Assembly: GCA_963169105.1 (NCBI GenBank)
Contig: OY720639.1
Coordinates: forward strand, 85,852,593-85,916,592
Direction: 5' to 3'
From: Ceriagrion tenellum
Taxonomy: Eukaryota; Arthropoda; Insecta; Odonata; Coenagrionidae
DNA: 64,000 nt
Every line of letters starts with the position of its first letter. Position 1 is the first letter of the stretch. Positions 56,936 to 64,000 of the stretch are shown here, piece after piece. The translations under genes and the position numbers were made by a program. The notes beneath the pieces are model-generated. The model was given only the letters and a program-made list of their open reading frames with translations. It had not been told where the DNA came from and made no database searches.

Positions 56936-58303
56936 AAACGTTCTCGATTTTCCATCTTGTGCAATTTCAGTGAGTCCCCTTTACCGTACGATCTGCGTCC
57001 GTGATCATGATAATGATTTTGTTTCGATCTCTTTCTTTCACGTATGATTATTGGTTAATTCACTCACGGTCATTATGTTGGTGCTCGTCGCCTAATGAAT
57101 TTTTAATGCACTCGTTTTTTTTAACCGAGCCGTAGAAATATGCACTTATCTTTTTCTTGCTTTCTGGTGATACTGTGCCGTATTTAAAATGCTCCTGTTA
57201 CATTATGAATGTATGACTATTCCTCCATAGCTCCTCAATGTATTGTAAACGCCCAAAAAGCTTATTCTTTTTTTATTTCATGTATCCTTTGACCAAGAGG
57301 TCATTTGGCTGTTCCTTAAAGTCACAATCGTGCCCAAAGCCGACGTATTATTATTTCCCCTTTTCTCATATCAGCCTTAAGTTGGAAACATTTCCCTATC
57401 CCGGGCAGTAGTCGCAATGGAAACGGGTTCATCCATTGATTGTATGTTCAGTTAAATTGTATTTTAATCCATTTGTTGATTTAGAAAATTTCTTACAGTC
57501 TTACATACGCTCATTGTGTTGGTTAGTTGCAGGCTCGTAATGATAAATAGTTGTGTCCATATAGATTCAACGATTTTGTTTAGGGTTTTGTGAACTGCTC
57601 CTGTACAGGAGAGATAACAATACGAAGGATTTTGTCATCATCTCTCACCTTATTTTTCATTTTTCTTCAGCCAAATCACAATATTTGCTTAATTTTTCAC
57701 TAAATGACTATCGTTGGATACGTGCATTTCGTACTGTTGCATCTATCATAATAGTGTTAATTATATTCTTAATGTATGCATGTATAATATCTGGACTGTT
57801 AGAAGGTATTGTTCTTTTATTATAATCTCGAAAGCGAATGACGGGATGGAATCTATGAATGTATGTGTAAAATTAACACTCGGGTAAACTTGTCCCTTGG
57901 GAGAAGGGCTTTAGATTTGGTCAGACGAATCGGTCTTCCTTCTCTGCTTAATATATCCGTTTTATTCCAGCTTTCCTTCCCATTCGGCATGCCTCCGCCT
58001 CCCTCTACCGTACCTTTCTTTCTCCATCCATGAGGGGAAGGCAATGCTCGGCTCCCCGTCCTCGCAAGTCATAAACTTCGAGGTCGCCGGAGATGCTGGA
58101 AGCGAGCGGATGCTTGCTCTATCTCTCTCCCTCGCTGGACCTCTCGAAAATGTTTTGCACGGGTTCGGGTGGGGCTCAAGTCACGACTCGCGAATTGAAG
58201 CTGTTATGCCTCTCTTCCGGACTTGTTTATTATGTGCCCGGTCAGTGCTGTGAGCCACCCTACGTAGCCGGTTTGAAAATACGTCGTCATTTATACTTAT
58301 ATA
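56936..58303. other. no gene recognised
   Basis: 58040-58260 is GC-richer and has frames up to 108 codons that run into the next repeat. No domain seen. Confidence 0.4.
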
Positions 58304-58530
58304 GCGTTCCACATTTAATTGGCCACATGGGCTCTATGGAGAACACCGTTGTCCAATTTATGGCCCGTGCGATCACTTCTACGCCACGCTGGCAGCCATT
58401 TCCAAGTCCGAGCATTTAAGTAAGTTACTTCTTGGAATAGTCTTTGCGTATTGGAAGTCTTCTGCATATTCAATTGGTATATCATAAGGCTCTATATTAT
58501 TTTCCTGCTGCTGAGGTACATGGGAAACAT
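58304..58530 (+). mobile_element. GCGTTCC-family DNA element, copy C, right part lost
   Basis: It starts GCGTTCCACATTTAATTGG and contains GAGAACACCGTTGTCCAATT, TAAGTAAGTTACTTC and TTGGAAGTCTTCTGCAT, as in the other copies. The right half is not recognisable past about 58530. Copy D begins only some 35 bases later. Confidence 0.65.
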
Positions 58531-58565
58531 TTAAATTTACGTGAACGATCGCGATATAAACTAAG

Positions 58566-58998
58566 CGCGTTCCACTTATAACTGTCAGTTAGGGCCTCGT
58601 GGAGAAAAGTGTTACCATACTAACGCTCTGTGTGAGGTGTTCTCCATATTCACTCCGGGTTCGGTAATTGACCTAACTCTGTGTGAGTCCCGACACTTCA
58701 CATTTGTCTTTCGTCGGGAAAGTACCAGATCTTTCATTATATTAGGTGTGGTCATCTCTAGGTTTCGTTTGCAACCATTTCTAAATCTCCGCTGATTTTA
58801 AGGAAGTTACCTCAGGGGCAGTTAGTAGTTTTATTTGCATATTGGTAGACTCCTAGGTGTGCTAGTAGTGTACTGCATAGCTTTTAGTTAATTTTGCTAT
58901 CGCTTTTGGCAACATTGCACCTCCGGCCTTATCGCAATTTGCACTGGAAACTAATCTCCGTTAGAGATTCCCTCACTGTCAACTGAATGTGGAACGCC
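58566..58998 (+). mobile_element. GCGTTCC-family DNA element, copy D
   Basis: About 433 bp from CGCGTTCCACTTATAACTGTC to CAACTGAATGTGGAACGCC, whose reverse complement GGCGTTCCACATTCAGTTG is the clearest terminal repeat of the family. Internal blocks GGGCCTCGTGGAGAA, AAGTTACCTCAGG, TTTGCATATTGG and CACCTCCGGCCTTATCGC align with copies A and B. A stretch at about 58640-58760 is absent from copy B, so D carries extra sequence. Non-coding. Confidence 0.7.
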
Positions 58999-59319
58999 TT
59001 GTACCATTTACCTATTGACTAATGCGCCTGCCTTCTGAAGTCACAATGGATTTACCATGTTCAGCTGTTTAGTCTAGGGTGAAGTTCTTCAGTGTAAAGT
59101 AAGTCGACTTAGGCGAAAGAAAAATAGCATCGTTTTCTTACTCCATTATACTAAGCATGGACCCACATTGGACTTAAACTGTTTCTCCCGCATCTACTTC
59201 AGGAATCTTTCCGAGTTGAGTATTTTCCTCGTATTTCAATCTATTGGTTCTCTGATTCTGTCTCTTGAACTTATTCCATCGGTTAACAGTTTTCTTATCA
59301 AATTCTATGTATGTTGCCT
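58999..59319. other. no gene recognised
   Basis: No coding similarity or repeat seen. Confidence 0.45.
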
Positions 59320-59323
59320 TTAA

Positions 59324-60174
59324 GGTAGTTTGAGTGAGGTATCATTTCGCCTAGAAATCAATGAATTTGGTCTCATTTTTAAGAAAAATATCTCTACCTT
59401 CCAAAAATACCAAATTATCACCCCTTTCCTAAACTGCTTTTCGAGATTTTTGACGAAAAATACCTGTCCTTTTACGTGGGAAATGATACGTGTATGCACT
59501 CCAGAGAGACCTTATTCAAGAAATGGGGAATTCATAGCACCTAGAACTCGTCAAAAAAATGTAGTCTGTAGTTTGTATATTTTATCAGCTGTTTTTGAAA
59601 ATGCATCATATTGTCACCGCAGTATTTTTTTCAGGATCGTACAAAACCTTCCGTTGTGAGGGAGTTTTAAACGTAACGCGTGAAGAAAATGAGTCGAGTC
59701 AAGTCAAAGACAGAGATATATTTATTTAATTACTTAAAATTGTGGTGAGTATCGAGTTGGTGTGGTGGCTTGAGTACTTGCCTACCTGGGCGGCCAGGGT
59801 TCGAATCCCTGCAGTGGAGAATGTTTTTCAGGGGAGACCTGATACCTAATTGAGTGCCTTGTGGAGGGCACTTCAAATACAGGACTCCTTCTGTCGGATG
59901 AGACGTTAAACCGTGGTCCCCTTGGCGCCTTTCGTTAAGAGCAGGCTAATGCCGACGCCGGGTTTCTATCCTCCCTTACCTATCCCCTATGGCGCAAATG
60001 ACCTTAGCCGTCGGTCGCCTCCCCAAATATCCAATCCCAAATCCAGAGTATACCTACTATTGCACCATTCATAATGCAATATTTAAGTAATACCTCCTAC
60101 AGTTGCTGAAATTAAAACGTATAATTCGAATATGATCTCCTTTACGACTAGGGAACTAACCCGCTCTAACCACC
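59324..60174 (+). mobile_element. TTAA-A element, copy f, interrupted by a SINE
   Basis: Both flanks are TTAA (59320-59323 and 60175-60178). Ends are GGTAGTTTGAGTGAGGTATC and, inward from the right, GGTGGTTAGAGCGGGTTA. Family blocks are continuous up to about 59745 (ACTTAAAATTG) and resume near 60075 (ATGCAATATTTAAG). The approximately 320 bases between are a SINE, so the original element was about 530-560 bp. This gives a relative age: element first, SINE later. Confidence 0.85.
59752..60050 (+). mobile_element. tRNA-derived SINE, full copy with conserved central domain
   Basis: The head carries an A-box-like TGGTGTGGTGGCTTGAG (about 59758) and a consensus B box GGTTCGAATCC (59798-59808) inside a perfect CAGGG/CCCTG T-arm-like stem. 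A central block, CTGTCGGATGAGACGTTAAA then CCGTGGTCCCC (59890-59920), resembles the conserved central domains shared by invertebrate tRNA-SINEs. The 3' part has GCCGACGCCGGGTTTC and ends with GCCGTCGGTCGCCTCC and AATCC repeats. Three other copies occur at 21.56, 30.36 and 30.69 kb. It sits inside TTAA-A copy f. RNA polymerase III would be the promoter user; it encodes no protein. Confidence 0.85.
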
Positions 60175-61066
60175 TTAAAAGCTAAAGATAGTTGTTGGAG
60201 GTTACGAATGCACTCGAGCACACTCCGAAAACATCCGAATGGTCTTGTCATTTTCACTATTGCCGTTTAAATCCAGGCGTTTTCTTGTGCTTACGTTGGA
60301 ATCAAGTTTAGTAAAATCCTTCTCGACGTTTTCCTGTAGCCTCCTTATCCCCTTTTCGAGACCAGCCTTGTATCTCGCATCTCCCGACTCAATTTTCTTC
60401 ACGTGTCGAACAAAGTGGCTTTCCGTATCCTTCGCCTCTCTCTCTGTCTCCCTCCAATCCACCGGAAACCATTTCTTTCTTTTTCCCCTCCACCTACTGT
60501 CTTTCACGACCATCCAGACAGCTCCTCCCCACCCCTCCCCCTTTGCCTCAGAGAAGAACATTTTCTTTCGTTTCCATTGCGTTTCTCGTCTTATTTTCAC
60601 TATAAACGCTTCGACGCGGCGAGCGTTCGTCTTTTGTTTTTCCTCATTTTCTCCAACCCATCTACTCTCAACATCATTCTGTCCGAGGGCGAAGGAAGAT
60701 GGGAGTAGGGGGGAGGGGGTGAAGACACGAGGGCGCCTCTTTTTACTTTCCGTGCTGAGGGCCACGCCCCTCAAACCAAGGCCTTCAAAAACTTAACTTC
60801 TTCTTCTCGCGCTCGTCTCTCGCATTCTTCGCTTCTCCAGCTTCTTTTCCAGGTTCCCCCATTCCGACGGGACCGTCCGAGTCGAACGAAACAGGAATCG
60901 AATTCCACCCTGCAGCGTTGAAAAAGCACTTCTTTCAATGATGTGATGTGCCGTGGCACTTTAAAAGCAAAATTTATGAAACAAGATTTTGCGGATTTTG
61001 CTGAGGGTATATTTCCAAATATTCTGGCAAGCTATCGTGGAAGTTCGTCATATGATAACAGTAACG
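60175..61066. other. pyrimidine-rich tract with long overlapping frames, no gene called
   Basis: Frames of 190 codons (minus, 60202-60774) and 185 codons (plus, 60239-60796) overlap almost completely. The plus strand is C/T-rich, which suppresses stops on both strands. The minus-strand product would be rich in Lys, Arg, Glu and Trp without a recognisable domain or start context. A host exon is possible but unsupported. Confidence 0.3.
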
Positions 61067-61241
61067 ACAATTGCACGTTTCCACAGGACGTTTTAATAAG
61101 TACGGCGCGTTTCAGCTCACAGAGCCGTCATCAGGTGCAAGAGATCTTGTACTTTTATACAGGTCTTGTATCTGATGATGGCTCTGTGAGCTGAAACGCG
61201 TTGTACTCGTTATAATATCCTGTAGAAAAGTGCAATTGTTG
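61067..61241. mobile_element. Penelope-like element remnant, inverted terminal segments
   Basis: Two imperfect arms of about 75-80 bases (61067-61147 and about 61165-61241) are reverse complements meeting head to head. Shared pieces include ACAATTGCACGTTT / ACAATTGCACTTTT, CACAGGACG / TACAGGATA, CGCGTTTCAGCTCACAGAGC and TCATCAG. Each arm, read outward, has CTGATGA ... GGCTCTGTGAGC ... GAAACGCG, the hammerhead-type signature that marks long-repeat regions of Penelope-like retroelements. No reverse transcriptase or GIY-YIG endonuclease is readable nearby, so only the terminal region remains. The class assignment comes from known association and the motif; it has not been tested by alignment. 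Confidence 0.6.
61158..61224 (+). ncRNA. hammerhead-ribozyme-like motif
   Basis: The core CTGATGA (61172-61178) and GAAA (61193-61196) are separated by 14 bases that fold as GGCUC/GAGCU with a UGU loop. After GAAA, ACG can pair with CGU to give a 3-bp stem III, placing a GUU cleavage triplet at 61209-61211. Stem I can form from TACAGG/CCTGTA (61158-61163 with 61219-61224) plus TAT/ATA next to the core. One unpaired U between the core and stem II and the closing G-U pair are departures from a perfect hammerhead. The opposite-strand copy (core at 61134-61128) has lost the stem III and stem I pairing. Self-cleavage is inferred. Confidence 0.5.
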
Positions 61242-64000
61242 TTTCTGTTATGAGCTGAGATTATACTTTTGAATAAAGACTTTTCTTGCGCTCAGGAGCC
61301 AATCGTTGTGCCATTTCCGTGGATTTAACGCATTTCGACTTCGATATTTGCAATTCTCATTTTATTCACTTAAGACTCAAAAAATAATACGTTCGGGAGG
61401 TGCGTAACGTTTGTCGCCATTCAATTTGCTTGGAGAATTCGCTTTCAATGTGTAGTTTTTTTCGCGAAAAAGGGCATTTTTATACAATTGCTAGCGCTTA
61501 CGTATGAAAGTACCATCAATTTTGCAAGGCTGAGGTGATAGAAGTAACTTGTGTGTGTGAATCCGCCTAGACAAAGAGCATGCTTTAATTTCTTGCTCCA
61601 CTGTTTTAGTCGCTTGTCAGTAACCGACGCCTCAGTCCCGCTTAGTTTTTTTTTCATCTCATCTCGACACTTTAACTCTCTCGCTCTCTTCGCTTCGCTG
61701 GTCGTCCCGCCGCTTTACTGCTCTGCCTCAAAGATCACGAAACCGAGCGAGCGGCCAATCCGGAAGGGAATCCTCCTCTTTCTTTCTCTTGTTCCCCATT
61801 TTTGAAAAGTTTTGAAGTCAGGCAAGTCCCCGTCCTAGCTCGGTGACGTCTTAATCTGTTCGCGGGAATTGCAATGAGGGGAAACCCTATTACTTCAACC
61901 GTTTACGATTAGGTCCACTTTTTTTTGGAGCTTTTTATATCATTGTGGCGGAAATTGACACCTATCGCAGTGGTTCTTGAGCTTTTTTTAATGCTTCGTA
62001 AACATTCGTATTTTCCGACCCGCAGGACACGCAAACTCGTAAGTTGCACTATGATTTTGCGGGTTAGATTCAAGAAGAAAGAAATTATAATAAACAACAT
62101 CTGTGAATGTTAACACAATAAAGAAAGAAAATGGCATTGTTTACTTAACATAAGTAGCAATTTTATTTACGTTATTCGTTGTAGAATCCCAGAAGACAAA
62201 GAGTGATGGAGACTTTAGCTCGCTGCCGCAATGCAGTCTGCTGGTGAAAGTAGTTTGGCCCCTCAAAGGCATCTGTTTCGAGTCGTCTCGATCGGGTTAA
62301 AAGTCCACCCCCCCCCTCCCCCCCGGTCTAGAAGCTACCAGCTTATCGCCTGGGTAGGTAGACAGTGGGAAAGGGATAATGGGAGTGGGAATGGGCTAGC
62401 GAAACACACAACCACTGTGAGGCCGACACCATGGGGCGGATTGACGTCAAAAGGACGACAATGGGCCCCCGCCTCCCCACAGTCCTTTTAGCTGTTGGGT
62501 TCCCCCAACAACGTTGGACGAGTCGCTGTCAGTCTCGCTCACGCGAAGACTTACCGCACATCTAATGAAAACCGGCGAAGCCCATTACTCAAATTCTTGA
62601 GATAGGGTATTCGCCGATTCCCTTTAACGGTGGACGTAGTGCGGTCTGTCGGAGTACGTCATTGGATCAGGGTCCTACCGGACCAATGGATGGTCTATTG
62701 GGACTAATTCTGGTCAATTATAAGACCTTTCTCCTCGGTAGTCCCCGCCCACCGATCCCCTCTAAGGCAGTACATAATTGGATGCATGTAAAATTGCATT
62801 ATAATGGTAAGACGCAGGCCGTTATTGGGACATATTTTCCAGTAAATGAAGTGCGCCGAATTAAAATACGGTTTTTGAAGTATGTTCTCGTATGACAGTG
62901 AAGCCGCAGCATACCGAAACGAGATGGCAAATCAGGAGATATGTGGTGTCGTAAGAATTTTTAAGATTATATGGGGGAAGAGAATCAATTATGAATTAGT
63001 CCCACAAAGATACGGAGAGAGAGTATAAGTTATAAAAACTCTGAGAAGAAGAGACTAACGTATTGGAATACTTTGAATGATGATTTTTGCATTTGAACCG
63101 CCTTAACGGTACTTAGGTCTGGTAAAATTTTTGTAAACGGCAGATTTTTTGTTTTTTACGAGGCTATATGACATTATGCCTCTTCGGAATTTTTTACGTT
63201 CGTTTACTTCCGTCTCTTTGATTACAAATATAATACAATTTTGTGCAGTTGAAAATTTATTTGCTAATGTTGTGTCCATCTTTAAATGGAGGGCACAGAA
63301 TGTGGTGTACGTTGAAGTTTTGAGGAAAGCGCGTTTTAATTTCCATATTTTCCTTCCGTATATCATCTGTACTCAGTCCTTTCAAGAATTGTTACTATGT
63401 TGGGGCAAGCACTCAAACTATGAATTAGGTTATTTCTTAAACTTATAAGTACGACTCGAGCCATCCCCTAAAATCGTTTATTAAGAAATGGAAAACGGTA
63501 TTTCCTCCCTGTAATATTGAGTGCTCCAAAAGTCGAACTTGATGCCGTAAACTATGAGATGGAAATATGTATTAAAGTGGCCACTTTTCGATGCATACAA
63601 ACAAAACAGGTCGTGTTGCCAGTTTAAGCCAACCGTTCTCGTTGAACTCTTTGATAAACTCAATGAAAACGATAGTGAATGATGGAAGATTGCATAGCGC
63701 AGTTGTTACTGCCAACAGCCACAGTCTAAACAGTCTACTAGTTATCTCACGTAAGATTAGCGAAAACAGTTTCCAGAGGTATCCGTCGGAAACCGATGAG
63801 ATTTTTTCTTAAAACCAAAACAAAGAATGGTTTTGGAAACCGGGAGAACTTAGATGGAGAAAATTTATCTGGTCTTGAATGACGAGAAGAATTGGTCCGG
63901 ACCGTAGGTACACGTGAAAGGGATTTTCCGGAACAGTGAATCGAATGCCTCTGACATTGCCAGGAGGTGCGCTCCACATACGCCATCTAGAGACCCTCAA
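61242..64000. other. no gene recognised
   Basis: 61250-61310 may be the outer edge of the Penelope-like remnant. 62230-62560 is GC-richer, with C runs at 62308-62323 and frames up to 86 codons without a domain. Elsewhere frames reach 99 codons (63149-63448), again unrecognised. No terminal repeats, tRNA-like boxes or LINE motifs were seen to the window end. Confidence 0.4.

Noticed and set aside
60202..60796. Overlapping 190- and 185-codon open frames on opposite strands
   Set aside because: The tract is strongly C/T-biased on one strand, which keeps both strands free of stops. Neither product has a recognisable domain or realistic composition.
62300..62560. LTR retrotransposon end
   Set aside because: C runs and small inverted repeats are present, but I found no paired LTR, primer binding site or polypurine tract.
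1..64000. CRISPR arrays, operons or bacterial defence systems
   Set aside because: No regularly spaced direct repeats, dense gene packing or ribosome-binding-site pattern exists; all signals are those of an animal genome.

Overview
The window looks like non-coding DNA from a large, repeat-rich animal genome, most likely an arthropod and probably an insect. It is AT-rich. No open frame is longer than about 190 codons, there is no operon-like packing, no rRNA or convincing tRNA gene, and no recognisable multi-exon host gene. Almost everything I can identify is the decayed remains of transposable elements: C-terminal ends of several non-LTR retrotransposon (LINE) families, tRNA-derived SINEs, short inverted-terminal-repeat DNA elements, one Penelope-like remnant and one Transib-like element. 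I cannot name the species.

Layout. 0-10 kb: two LINE ends (1.74-2.04 and 3.94-4.26 kb), then two short DNA elements sharing one TTAA (4.95-6.06 kb), another copy at 7.8-8.3 kb, and a foldback element at 9.3-9.8 kb. 10-20 kb: a perfect 20-bp-arm hairpin, minus-strand LINE pieces, several tRNA-like SINE heads, the first copy of a GCGTTCC-ended family, and a small element rich in a CAGTACAG motif. 20-33 kb: SINE copies, two non-autonomous hAT elements with 8-bp target duplications (22.27-22.90 and 24.36-24.67 kb), a LINE end with a TAGATG tail (25.9-26.5 kb), and two minus-strand SINE copies near 30.4-31.0 kb. 33.8-38.8 kb: two inverted Tc1/mariner-like ends about 5 kb apart with no transposase recognised between them. 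40-48 kb: a LINE end with a CATT tail, four more TTAA-family segments, and a Transib-like element (46.55-47.33 kb) with a LINE fragment inside it. 48-64 kb: more LINE ends, another terminal-inverted-repeat element, two copies of the GCGTTCC family, a TTAA-family element carrying a full SINE (59.3-60.2 kb), and a 175-bp inverted repeat with hammerhead-ribozyme-like cores (61.07-61.24 kb).

No gene network can be read here. What can be read is nesting order: the SINE at 59.75 kb entered an older TTAA element, and the LINE at 46.6 kb lies inside the Transib-like element. I call one TTAA family TTAA-A (seven copies, ends GGTAGTTTGAGCG) and a second TTAA-B (two copies, ends GGTGGCT). The most informative loci are the Transib-like ends, which have a V(D)J-signal layout, the Penelope-like inverted repeat, and the two hAT elements. 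Stretches described as holding nothing were read for coding similarity, terminal repeats and tRNA-like boxes by eye only; distant host exons could be missed.
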